Of a stretch of DNA of 64,000 nucleotides, positions 34,617 through 45,900 are shown piece after piece (the stretch's first letter is position 1; each line of letters starts with the position of its first letter). The stretch spans positions 95,539,064 through 95,603,063 of the forward strand of contig CM023532.1 of NCBI GenBank assembly GCA_013350335.1, given 5' to 3'. This DNA comes from Chimonanthus salicifolius. Taxonomy: Eukaryota > Streptophyta > Magnoliopsida > Laurales > Calycanthaceae. The notes below the pieces were generated by a model that was given only the letters and a program-made list of their open reading frames with translations, did not search any database and had not been told where the DNA came from. The position numbers and the translations under genes were made by a program.

Positions 34617-37600
34617 TGTAACACCCCGCCCTTTCCACCCTTCCGAAAATCAGAGTCTGAAAATTTCTTTTTCAAAAAACACAGAGTGAACGAGAGCGGG
34701 AGGGCCACGACGCGAGTTAAGTTCAGACTACTCAAGTCTGAACCTTAACTGGCCACCCATGTGTACATGGACTAGACCATGACAACAAATCACACATGGA
34801 ACTAAACAATAACTTGCGGAATAAACTAGTCTAACTGCGGAAATAGAATGAATAGATAGCAAGTAACAGTCTCAATTAATAATTAACATAAAGCAACCAT
34901 CCATAGTTAATAACCTAATCAAACAATAGCAAAGTATTAACTTATTACATGTCCATCAATTATAACTAAACATCAATAGATAAAAGTCCTGTTCATCAAT
35001 CAAGCGCTTAGGCTTGGCTCCCCTCCCGGTCATCGACCTTTTCTTTCCCTTTCCTTGTACCTGCATTATCCTCTAAGGATAGAATTAGGGCGTTAGATCA
35101 ACATGCCCAATAGGTTCCCGATCAGGGCTACTACATGGTTAGCATATAAAACATGCATATATATATCATAGTACATGATCATCAAAAACATATAAAACCA
35201 TGCTATGTATGTATACAAATGTAATGAGCCCCACCCCATCACACATACATAGCCATCACTTGACAGGACTCTCACCGTCAAGGTAAATCATAGTACACTT
35301 TCATCTGGGTCTCACATGATAAGGTACTCCACAGTAATCCTCGTTACCTGTGGAAAGACACTTCATCATTGAGTTGTTTCATATCACTTATTAGTCCTCC
35401 TGGCGGGACTCTCATCGCCTAAGGAGACCAATGTGACACTTATCTTCATGTTACTCCTCCTGGTGGGACTCTCATCACCTAAGGAGGACGGTAACTCATA
35501 ATTGCGACACAGCATATCCTCAATCATCATCCCATGCCTATGCATGAGATGCCAATGCATTGTATGTCATTTGTAAATACATAAACCATCATTCAAAATA
35601 TGATAAATAATTGTAAGACAATATCTCATAAAAACCATCATGAAAATAAGTGTAAATGTGGTTACAAGTAGGTAGGAAACCTACTAAGATTCACTTCAGT
35701 ATTTAATCTTTCTTTAGCGTCACCCGGCCACGACTCGCACGTCGTTCAACTTCTGGTACCTTGTCCATATAACAATTAGTAAATCATACTATCACTTACT
35801 TATTCATTCATATCTAAGACCCAACCTCATCATGTGGGGTTCGGCCATGCCCATGGCTGAACATCACCAGCTTAGGATTTAACCTTTTAAAACTACCGAT
35901 CCATTCCATGTAATGGATCCACACCAAAACCTATTATCATGATTCATGATCTTACATTTGAAACCTTTTAATTCAATACAAACCTTCCACACAAAATACT
36001 CCATATGAAGTGGTCCATTTAACCCATACCATGATCCATTTATCCAAAAAAATAGCCCCATGGGGTTCGGCCATGCACATGGCCGAACCCAATGGTTCTC
36101 TTGTTTTAATTTGGTCCATCCTCTTCCCATGATTTGAATCAATAACTTGACCTTAAAATTGATATGGTTTTTATCACACAAAATCATCAAATATTTTCAT
36201 GGGGTTCGGCCATCCAAAGTGGCCGAACCCTATGTTCATGTTTTGGTCCTCTTAAGCATGTTTTAAGTGTCACTTACACATATAAAAGTCAGTACAATGT
36301 TACCATGTTTTTACCCTTCAAAACCATCCAAATAAGTCATCACTTTGTCCAAATGACCATAACACTTCATGGGATTCGGCCATCCAAGATGGCCAATCCC
36401 CATGGTCCATTTCATCAGTTTTAATCCATGATTTAGACCCATGATACCTTCAGCCCTTATGTCATTCAGATCCATGTTTTTAACCCTCTTTAAAACATGC
36501 ATTTGAATCTTAAAGAAACCTCAAAAACAGTCCACAAAAACTCCATGGTTTCTATGTTTCAAAACATCAAAACCAACCTATCTTTTACATGGGGTTCGGC
36601 CCTCCATTGTGGCCGAACCCAATGGTTATTTTTACCATTTTAAAAACCTCTATTACTCAAGGTTAAAACCTTGATGCATTCAGCCATAACCATGGCCCAA
36701 TACACACCCTTTTCTTACAACTTATTTGGCTTGAACACTTAAGAAATCTTACCAAACTTCCTTAGCCTATGATCCTTACTTCCAATCCTTCTTTGCCTTC
36801 TTTCCTTTCCTGTTTTATGCTTGATCCACTGGTGCAAATACAACAACTGGTTCGGCCAAGAGAAGAGTTTGGAGAGAGGGAGAGAGAGATGGAAAAACTT
36901 AGATTTTCTTGTGTGAAAAACGACCAACAATGGTGGTCTTTCCCTTTTGTAGTTTCAGCCCCCACTTCCATTCATTTCCCTCTTTACTCTTGGCAAAATC
37001 GATGGGATGTTGGGTGTCAACCAAGACACCTCTTGGTGCCAAACGTTGCACCCTTTGGAAATGAACCAATGCATCCATTAAATGAATTGGCGCCGCCCAA
37101 CCTTGGTGTCCCTTGGCTTTGCCAAGGCACCTCTTCACTCTCAACGGCTGGGATTGATTTTCCAAGAGTTATGTGTGATTAACAATACCTTTCCAGTTCC
37201 TCTTGACTCACTTAACTCATGATATTTTTATTCTAACCCAACCCATCCAACTCATCACATTTAATGCACCAAGTTTGAGTCAACTCCTTTCTTAAATCAA
37301 ACTCTCTCCAAATCAGTCCAACTCAAGCTGAACTAACTCACACTTGAGTTCAATTGAGGGCCCACACGGTCATCAATGGTCAACTTGGTCAAACCCGACC
37401 CATTGGGTCCCCAATTTGCCCCTTGACCCGTTTTGACAACTTGACCCATTAATGGGCTAATTTTGCCACTTTTTAAATGGTTTTCACTTGTGCATCAAGC
37501 CTACCCATTTTTGCTATACCTGATTTCCAATCAGTTCAGCTTGATCCCATTTAATTTGAGCTTACACAATGGTCAAATCATCCATTTTGACCCATTGGGT

Positions 37601-37812
37601 CCAATTGGGCCCTTTGACCCATTTAGCCATTTTCGACCCAATTGATGTTCATTACCCATCCAATCAAACTTGACATTTATAATGTGCTCATATGATCTTA
37701 ATTTGAGCAATGGGCCCCACTATTTCCTTATTTGACATCACAAAATAATTAATTTAACACATCAGGGGTATTTTCGTAATTATCCACTTCATTGAGAAAT
37801 TGGGGTGTTACA
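34617..37812 (-). repeat. Chromo-4 3' LTR
   Basis: 3196 bp, TGTAACACCCC to GGGGTGTTACA. Minus-strand plan: W-box region near 37380-37400, CT/GA patch near 36870, donor at 36752, palindromes near 36594-36622, 36369-36397, 36202-36230, 36062-36088 and 35837-35864, tandem hairpins 35390-35490, CTAAC complement 35092-35096, acceptor 35061-35062, stem-loop 34721-34743. A 137-codon open frame at 36769-37182 is antisense to the element and has no recognisable product. Confidence 0.92.
35061..36752 (-). other. Predicted intron inside Chromo-4 3' LTR
   Basis: Donor TTTG|GTAAGATT reading down from 36752; CTAAC at 35096-35092; acceptors CCTTAG near 35073 and TGCAG|GTAC ending 35061. All palindromes and the hairpin array of this LTR lie inside. 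Confidence 0.5.
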
Positions 37813-37818
37813 ATATAA

Positions 37819-37828
37819 CCCTCTTTTT
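37819..37828 (-). other. Polypurine tract of Chromo-4
   Basis: The complement reads AAAAAGAGGG, directly inside the 3' LTR, with the conserved inverted repeat CGAAAATTTT/AATTTTCG beside it. Confidence 0.78.
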
Positions 37829-37875
37829 AAAATTTTCGTCCCGAAAATCAAGTGAAGTAGGGTTCTCAAATTAAA

Positions 37876-38127
37876 TTACATAAATAATTCGGAGTGAGCT
37901 GTTCTCATCTCCGATTCAAGTTCCCATGTCGCCTCTTCATCACCATGTCGGTCCCATACCACTTTTACGAACTGAATCGCTCTATTTCGCAACACCCTTT
38001 GTTCGGTCTCCATTATCCTGACCGACTTCTCGACGTACGTCATGTCGCTTTGTACTTCAATATCCTGAACATTCAAAACATGGGACGGATCCGGATTATA
38101 ATTTCTTAGCATTGACACATGAAACAC
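37876..38127 (-). pseudogene. pol: Chromo-4 chromodomain (end of integrase)
   Basis: Minus strand, 83 codons to the natural end of pol. FHVSMLRNYNPDPSHVLNVQD leads into the chromodomain: EKSVRIMETEQRVLRNR, FVKVVWDRHGD and EATWELESEMR, ending HSELFM. The aromatic and acidic positions typical of the domain are present. It is one frame away from the preceding integrase segment because of a small indel near 38125, so it is not translated with integrase as the sequence stands. Confidence 0.9.
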
Positions 38128-38914
38128 ATCATGTAGAGCGCCAACTGCGAAAGAAGTGCTAACTGGTAAGCTACATCCCCCATCCTTCTTATGATGGAAA
38201 ACGGTCCCACATATCTTGGTGACAGTTTTCCTTTCTTGCCAAACCTCATGTGTCCTTTCCGTGGCGAGACCTTTAAAAATACCATGTCTCCCACTTCAAA
38301 TTCCAGAAATCGTCTCCTTTTATCAACATAACTCTTCTGCCGACTCTGTGCAGTCAATAAGTGTTGACATTCAGCTTAATTTGTGCGGTAGTCTCTGCGA
38401 CTAATTCTGGTCCAATCAATGCAGGCTCTCCAGCCTCTGTCCAACATACCGGCGACCTACACGGTCTACCATATAATGCCTCGTATGGAGCCATCTGAAG
38501 GCTTGCCTGATAGCTGTTATTATACGAGAACTCCACCAGTGGTAAGTGGTCCTCCCATCCTCCTTTGAAATCTAATATACATCCTCCCATCCTCCTTTCT
38601 GACTGTCCATCAGTCTGTGGATGGAAAGCGGTGCTAGTCAATAAGTCCGTCCCCATGGCTGACTGCATGCTTTGCCATACTCTGCCGGTAAAACGGCCAT
38701 CTCTGTCCGATACTATCGTTCGGGGAATACCATGTAGCTGAATGATCTCTTTAATATACCGCCGACCCAACGTTTCAGATGAATCTGTCATCTTGATAGA
38801 AATGAAATATACGGACTTGGTCAGTCGGTCTACCACGACCCATATGGCATCATTGCCCTTGAAGACCTCGGCAACCCCGATACAAAGTCCATGGAAATGT
38901 GTTCCCATTTCCAT
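38106..38914 (-). pseudogene. pol: Chromo-4 integrase core and GPY/F domain
   Basis: Minus strand. The core runs from [14 protein letters not shown] through TIVSDRDGRFTGRVWQ (second Asp) to TDGQSER (catalytic Glu), then [15 protein letters not shown]. Around 38560-38600 the usual segment [18 protein letters not shown] is replaced by a short MGGC, apparently by a local copy of the downstream GGATGGGAGG sequence. The GPY/F region (VGDMVFLKVSPRKGHMRFG, LSPRYVGPFSII) follows in a second frame at 38357-38106, after a one-base loss near 38370. The first catalytic Asp lies just upstream, in the neighbouring frame at 38850-38915. Confidence 0.9.
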
Positions 38915-39978
38915 TCTGGCACTGCTAAGGGTTTGAGTAACCCTGGTGGCTTTTGGTGTTCAGTCTTAACTTGCTGACAAGTTAGACAATGTGCCACGAA
39001 TTCTGCCACATCCTTTTTTAGTCCATGCCACCAATAATGCCTCTTTAGATCATGGTACATTTTGGAACTGCCCGGATGGATAGAGAGCTTGGACTGATGT
39101 GCCTCAATCAATAGTTCTTTCCTGCAACTCTTTGGCACATATGTTCTTCCTCGGAATAAAAGACCCTGTCCTGGTCTTAATTCCCATTCCGGCACAATGG
39201 TGCCAATAGACATCTTGGCCCATATGTCCTCCACTTCCGGATCCATACATTGTTCTTGTTCAATCTTGGTGACTATGTTGGATTGTATAACCAAATTGTA
39301 TATGGTCCCACGGTTGTTATAGTAGAGTTTAAACTCTCGGATGGTATTCAACATCTCCCATTCCGATCTGATCAAACATGCCACGGATGCATGTGGTATA
39401 CGGCTGAGGGCATCCGCTGCCTTGTTTGCCTTGCCTGGATGATATCTAAGCGCAAACTCATTATCCGCCAGATACTCCATCCATCTTCGCTGCCTAAGGT
39501 TGAGCTCCTTCTGATCAAAAAGATATTTTAAGCTGTTATGATCAAAAAATACCTCAAATTTCTCGCCGTAGAGGTAGTGTCTCCAACTCTTGAGGGCGAA
39601 AACCACTGCAGCTAATTCCAAATCATGTGTGGGGTAAAGACGTTGATGTATTTTTAACTTCTTTGAACCATACGCCACCACCCAATTACTCTGACTGAGT
39701 GTACAACCCAGTCCCTCTCCCGAGGCATCGCAATATACCTCGTAACATTTGCCACTTACCGGTAAAACTAAAATAGGGACAGTGGTAAGTCTTGTCTTCA
39801 GCTCTTCAAACCTTTGATTACATAGATCTGTCCACTCGTACTTGACTCCTTTCTGTGTGAGTCGAGTCAATTGAGATGCTATTTTTGCAAAATCCATGAT
39901 AAATCTTCTATAATAACCAGCCAATCCCAATAAGCTACGAATTTCAGCTACATTCTTGGGCGCTTTCCAATCTTTCAC
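38830..39978 (-). pseudogene. pol: Chromo-4 RT tether, RNase H and integrase zinc domain
   Basis: Minus strand, 382 open codons. It starts in the RT connection ([15 protein letters not shown]). RNase H follows: [30 protein letters not shown], then [12 protein letters not shown], where the usual SDHKS has Phe before Asp, then ADALSRIPH. The linker [18 protein letters not shown] leads to the HHCC finger (HQSKL...RHYWWHG...CLTCQQVK) and the first catalytic Asp in [11 protein letters not shown] frameshift after that ends the run. This is the longest uninterrupted pol stretch of this element. Confidence 0.92.
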
Positions 39979-40783
39979 TGCTGCCCTTAGCTAGATCCAC
40001 GGCTATATCTCCCTTAGATATAACATGTCCCAAGAAGTTTACTTGAGATAGCCAGAACTCACACTTACTAGCTTTGGCGTATAGCTTATTCTGCCTCAAA
40101 GTATTCAAAATTATACGTAAGTGTTCTGCATGTTCCTCCTGACTCTTAGAATAGATCAGGATATCATCAATGAATACGATTACAAATTGATCCAGATAGG
40201 GACGGAAGATTCTGTTCATTAAATCCATGAACACAGCCGGCGCATTTGTGAGTCCAAATGGCATGACCACGAACTCAAACAGTCAATACCGCGTCCAAAA
40301 GACTGTCTTTTCTATATCTTCCTCCCTAACTCGAATTTGATGATAACCAGACATCAAATCAATCTTTGAAAAATGGCTGGAACCCTTCAATTGATCGAAT
40401 AAATCATCGATCCTGGGTAGAGGGTACTTGTTCCGGACTGTTCGCTGATTCAGTTTCCGGTAGTCCACGCACATCCGAAGTGAACCGTCCTTCTTCTTCA
40501 CGAACAGTACTGGTTCTCCCCATGATGATGTACTGTTCCGGATGCAACCCAGCCTAAGCAGTTCATCAATCTCCTTCTTTAGCTCCGACATCTCTGCTGG
40601 TGCCATCCGATAGTGTGGTAACGACACTGGTGCTGTGCTAGGGTACAACTTGATCTCGAAGTTAATCTCCCTCATAGGCGGTAAACCAAGGAGTTCCTTT
40701 GGAAATACATCCTCAAATTCTTGTACAATTGTCGCAAGTTCAGTAACTGGAGCTTTATTTATGGTGATATTATTCAATACCAC
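39944..40783 (-). pseudogene. pol: Chromo-4 reverse transcriptase
   Basis: Minus strand. [20 protein letters not shown], then [34 protein letters not shown], a TGA at about 40280-40282 (replacing a Gly codon in RYGLYEF), then [16 protein letters not shown] and an intact FIDD (codons at 40168-40163), and LGHVIS. A frameshift near 39985 separates it from the RNase H run. The catalytic residues are kept, so a single stop and one indel are the visible defects of RT. Confidence 0.92.
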
Positions 40784-40898
40784 ATGGTTTAACCCTTCCT
40801 ACAATCCACTCTATTTATCTGTACGAACTACGTATTGTTTGCCCTCGGGTGACTTAAGTGTCACTCTTCGGCGATAACAGTCGATGTTGGCATGAAAC

Positions 40899-41183
40899 TT
40901 AGCCAACCCAATCCATGCCGAATATTATATCATGCTCAGACATGTCAAGCACCAGATAATTGAACTCAAATCTGAGTCCAGCTAATTCAGTGTTAACCGC
41001 CGTACATATAAGTCCCAATGCCGAGTCTCCGACAGGGGATACAATAGTAAGTGTTGTGGCTAATCTTTGAACTAATGTACCGGTAGCAGTAATAAATGAT
41101 GTAGCTATGAAGGAGTGTGATGCTCCAGAATCAAATAGTGCATATGCATAGGAACTACTCACTACCGCCATACCTTGTATCAC
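40899..41183 (-). pseudogene. pol: Chromo-4 aspartic protease
   Basis: Minus strand, about 95 codons. ALFDSGASHSFI carries the intact catalytic Asp-Ser-Gly near 41132-41117; the flap region and TIVSPVGDSALGL follow, then YLVLDMSEHDIIFGMDW. The retroviral-type protease works as a dimer to cut Gag-Pol. An extra G near 40900 shifts the frame before RT. The linker to the gag knuckle (41184-41347) is in a neighbouring frame. Confidence 0.9.
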
Positions 41184-41347
41184 CGCATGGTCCTCTTCTT
41201 CTGAGAAGTTAGAGTAAATAATCGTCCAGCTCCAGCAAGGTTAGACCCTCGACCTACCCGACTTTGCATTCTGCCTCCTCTGGAGTTTACCGGTCTAGCT
41301 GGCGGGCGAAACGATCCTCTGGATTATGACAACTTGTTGAGTTTTGG

Positions 41348-42630
41348 GCAGTCCTTTTTGTAGTGACCTGGTTGATCACAGTGAAAGCAAGTGTTCACTC
41401 CTCGAGAACTTGAGTGACTGCTATAGATTGAGTGGGCTGGTTGGGGCGAAAGCCCCCACTAGATCCAACAGACGGCGAGGGTCTGCTGAAGTTCGATCTG
41501 AACCTCTTGTTGGGTTGATACGCACCCCTCCCACTCGGTGCTCGGCAGTTGTCCACTCTTGCAAATTCCGCCAATTCTTGTTCCACAATGGTAGCCCTGC
41601 TGACCACTTCCGCCAGCGTGGCTGCTTTGAACACGGTTACCCTGGCCCTAATGTTTGGCCATAACCCACGCTCGAACTTGCGAGCCCTCTGATATTCTGT
41701 GTCCACAACATAAAATGCATAAATTGACAGGCTGAGAAATTCTTGGTGATACTCAGCCACTGTCATCGAGCCTTGTACTAACGTCATAAAGGCCTGAATC
41801 TGACGTTCCCTCTTTTCCTTTGGAAAATAGCGCTCTAAGAATGTCGCTGAGAATTGCTCCCAGGTCATAGCAATTCTTTCTCCTTCTGGCACAAGTGCCT
41901 GCTGTTTCTCCGCTACTTTCCACCATTTAGCCGCGTCATCAATCAGCTGTGACGTGGCCAATAGGATTTTGTGAGCATGACTCTTGATATTCAAAAGAGT
42001 CAGTATGTGGGAGATCTTTTCCAACTAGTTCTCAGCTCTGACAGGCCCTTCTATGCCCTTGAAGTAAGGTGGGCGCTGTTGTTGAAAATCTCTGACCATG
42101 TTACGGTCATTAGTTTCACTCGTGTTTCCACCTCCATTCATATGTTGTTGGAGGACAGAAGTGACTACTGCCTGTACCAAGCTCTGTAGTTCATGCGGTA
42201 CATGTCGTATAGTCACGTTGCTGTTGCTGTTTCCTTCTTCCTCCCGTCAGTATGAAGAGTCATTACCTTCCTCTTCGTCTCGTCGATATGAAGAGTCATT
42301 ACCTTCCTTTTCGTACCGTCGATACGTAGGGTCATTATCCTCCTCCTCTCGCCGAGAATGATGTGATTCTTCCTCATTACGTGATCTTTCATGAACTGAT
42401 CTCTCCTCGTCATGAACTGACCGCTCCCGATCATGTACCGATTGCACCTTCTTATGTACAATCTTCTCACGTTGAGGTATCACTTTCCCTTGCGGCGTGA
42501 TTATTAACACTTCCTCCTTCTTTTTGCCGTCTTGTCGTGTCCTTCTCTTTGATGCTCCTTCACCTATTCCAATTTGTAATACTTTTTCTTTTCCTTTTTG
42601 ATTCTTTACGATCTTTTTCTGAGGCGCCAT
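41348..42630 (-). pseudogene. gag: gag of Chromo-4
   Basis: Minus strand. Start MAPQKKIVKNQKG at 42630, downstream of the leader ORF stop. The N-terminus has charged repeats: SVHDRE-type units at about 42395-42455 and a 39-bp unit (YRRxEEEGNDSS) repeated near 42235-42345. The gag core follows (AMTWEQFSATFLERYFPKEK, YHQEFLSLSIYAFYVV, RARKFERGLWPNIRARV), then the basic tail and a CCHC knuckle at 41389-41348 (CFHCDQPGHYKKDC). Defects: TGA at 42246-42244 (an Arg codon in relatives), TAG near 42025-42027 for the Trp of NWLKK, and a one-base loss near 41400 before the knuckle. The codon that is a stop in Chromo-2 and -5 is CAG here (42078-42076). Confidence 0.9.
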
Positions 42631-42848
42631 TTCTTCCCATTCATGGAAACATCATAGACTTAATTTCCATTAAAACATATATTAAATGCCATAAATCCTC
42701 ATTAAAATCATAAAATCGCATACTTCATATAAATTCATACTTCATCCTTGTACAAAGGTGAGTAGGGTGAAACAAAACCCTATAGAGAATAAAATGCACC
42801 CTTACAAAATAACTCTCTTTTTAATACCCCTTCATATTACTTACTAGC

Positions 42849-42965
42849 CTAGTCTTCCGTAGAAGATTCCGTATCATCAGCGAACTTGAAACGGTTATCA
42901 GGATACATCATCGCCGTGTGCCCCAATACTTCACATGTCGTGCAGGGTATTAATCCAGGTCCTCC
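42849..42965 (-). pseudogene. Leader ORF of Chromo-4, 3' part beyond the Solo-2 insertion
   Basis: This is the end of the leader ORF, cut from its 5' part by Solo-2. It resumes in frame (one copy of the GGAGG duplication) with GLIPCTTCEVLGHTAMMYPD, the third knuckle; its final cysteine is Tyr here, while Chromo-5 has Cys at that place. An acidic tail ending ESSTED follows, with a TAG stop at 42851-42849. The remaining 218 bp to the gag start at 42630 is an untranslated spacer. Confidence 0.72.
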
Positions 42966-45900
42966 TGTAACACCCCGATTTCTCAAAGATATGGATAATT
43001 ACGAAAATGCCCCTGATGTGTTAAATTAATTATTTTGTGATGTTAAGTAAGGAAATGGTGGGGCCCATTGCTCAAATTAAAATCATATGAGCATATTATG
43101 AATGTTAAGTTTGATTGGATGGGTAATTTACAGCAATTGGGTCAAAAATGGCTAAATGGGTCAAAGGGCCCAAATGGGACCCATCGGGTCTTACTGGATT
43201 ATTTGACCGTTTTGTGAATTTAAATTAAATGGGGTTAAGTCTATTTGATTGGAAATCAAGTGGAGGAAAAATGGGTAGGCTTGACCCATATGTAAAAACC
43301 AGTTACAAATGACCAAAATACCCATAATTGGGTCATGGAGTCAAAAACGGGTCAAGGAGCTAAAGGTGGACCCAACGGGTCGAGTTGACTATGGTTGACC
43401 GTGTGGACCCTCAAGGGAGCTAAAACACGAGTTAAATCAGTTGAGTGGGACTGAAGTGAGTTGGAATTAAATCAAGTGGTGAGTTAGCTCATGTGCATTA
43501 AATGAAATGCATTAAGTATGGTGAGTTGGACATGTGAGTTGGGTGAGTCAAAATGGAAGTCAATGGGACTGTAAATCAGTGAGTTTAGAGGGAATATGAA
43601 GAGGTTGGCTCAGCTTTAACCACCAAAACAAGTCCCACACGTTGGGGACTTGTTGGGGTGATTTTCATGATGGGATTTAAATGGGAATACATGGAAATTG
43701 GATGAGATGCATGGGACTGCCAAAGGGTGTGTTGGAAGTGCCAAGGGGTGCTTTGCTTGGCTGCGAGTGACTCCTTGGTTTGTGCAAGGTTTGATGAGGA
43801 GTAAATGGGTGATGTGGGGCTGTTTAAACAAAAGCAGCCAGCACCCTCACTTGGCCGACTTTATCATTGCAAAACCTTGGAATTTCATCTCCTCTCCCTC
43901 TCTCAAGAACACCTCTCTTGGCCGAATTTTATCTTGGTGATTTCACCAGTGATTTATGCTTCTAACCAGCTGAGACAAAGGAAGAAAGAAGGAAGGAAAC
44001 AAACGGGAAGAAGGCAAGGAGCAAAGGCATAAGAAAAGCTTGGAATTTGGTAAGTATTTCCATGGACTTTTGGTTAATAAAATGGGTGTGTGTTGGGCCA
44101 TGGTGATGGCCGATTACACCAGGGTTTTAACCTTGATTAGTGGAGGATTTAAAATGGTAAAAATAACCATTGGGTTCGGCCACCATGGAGGGCCGAACCC
44201 CATGTAAAAGATTGCTCGGTTTTCATGTTTTGAAACATGAAAACCATGGATTTTATGGACTGATTTTTGGGTTTGATTTAAGAATCAAATACATGTAATT
44301 GAAAGGATTATAAACCTGTATCTGAATGTCAGAAAAGGCTGAAGTTTTTATGGTCGAAATCAGTGGATTAAAAGATGGAAATGGACCATTGGGTTCGGCC
44401 ACTTTGCATGGCCGAACCCCATGGAAACAAGTGGTTGGTTTTGATGGTTTTTGGAAGTTAAAACCATATAAGTTGGGACTGATATTAGATGATGATAATA
44501 GATTTAAAAGGCATGTTTTAAGAAGTTTAAAACATGGATTTAGATGTTTGGTTCAGACCCAAGGTGAATGATTAAATGTTTCAAAACCAAAGGGCATGGT
44601 GTTCGGCCAATAAGCATGGTCGAACCCTATGAAATTGGGTTAGTGATTGGATGATGTATAATTAGTAAAACTCGGTAATAATATGTTGTTTATTACATGA
44701 TGATTGGAGGTCTAAAAATAGTGAAAATAATCATTGGGTTCGGCCACCATGGAGGGCCGAACCCCATGTAAAATATTGTGGGTTTTCATGTTGGGAAACA
44801 TGGAAACCATGGACCTTTATGGACTGTTTTTGTATGAATTTAATTAGAGGGTTCTAAGAGGTATAAAGGCAGCAATATGATACTGATATTGCATGATTTA
44901 AATAACACCTAATGCATGTTTGAAGGATCAATTCATGGACATAGGGTTCGGCCAACTTGAATGGCCGAACCCCATGAAAGAGATTGATGATTGTTGTGAA
45001 TTTAAAGAGTTAGAAACCATGCAATATCATGGGGTTTCTATGGGATTTTAAATAGAATTATGGTTGCTGTTTTTATGGCTAAGATGCATGATAAATGATG
45101 AAAGATCATTAGGAGAATTGGATTCAAAGAACCATGAGGTTCGGCCATGTGAGTGGCCGAACCCCATGGGTTACTTTATGGTTTTTATTTGGTTTACATA
45201 GGGTTATGCTTACTGATTGGGTTGTATGATTTTGATTCAAGAATCATGTAGGTATCTATGTACTTACTATCAGTAAATAACCAAGCATGTTGATGGACTT
45301 TATGCTAATTCATAATGAATGGGTTAAATAGCCTAAGCCTATGAGTAGTAATTGGTAATGGTTCTATGTTGATTTAAAAGGTTTAAAATACCCTAATGGA
45401 GAACCATGTTGTAATGGATAAAGGAACCATTGGGTTCGGCCAAATGTATGGCCGAACCCCATGGAGTAAGTTTGGTGGATTAAAGATTGGACAGACCAAT
45501 GGCAAATCTGTGAATACAAGTCAAATGAAGGGATTGATCAAAGGACTTACGAGAGGGATCAAATCTAAAGTGGGTAAGTTTCGGCCATGGGTTTGGCCGA
45601 ACCCCACAAGATGTTCTTTTGGGTTTTATATGAGAATGGACATTTAAATGCTAGTATTGATTTACTGTTACATGATAAGGTAACAGAACGTGAACGATGA
45701 GCGAGTCGTGACCAGGCGAAACTCAAAAAGGAACGGACACTTAAGCCAGTTCAAGTAGGTTTCCTACCTACTTGTAACCACAGTTTTACCTAGTTTTCTT
45801 ATGAGAATTTTGTTTTATTTTATGTGTTTCAAATGATATATTATGCATAAACAAATGGCATACAGGCATTGGCATCTCATGCATAGACATGGGATTATGA

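Noticed and set aside
36769..37182. 137-codon open frame, repeated as 150 codons at 49796-50248
   Set aside because: It lies antisense in the Chromo-4 LTRs over the GA/CT-rich patch, is duplicated only because LTRs are duplicated, ends differently in the two copies, and resembles no protein I know.
42235..42470. Alternative-frame ORFs over the gag N-terminal repeats (Arg/Met-rich)
   Set aside because: Shadows of the 21- and 39-bp repeats, which stay open in several frames.
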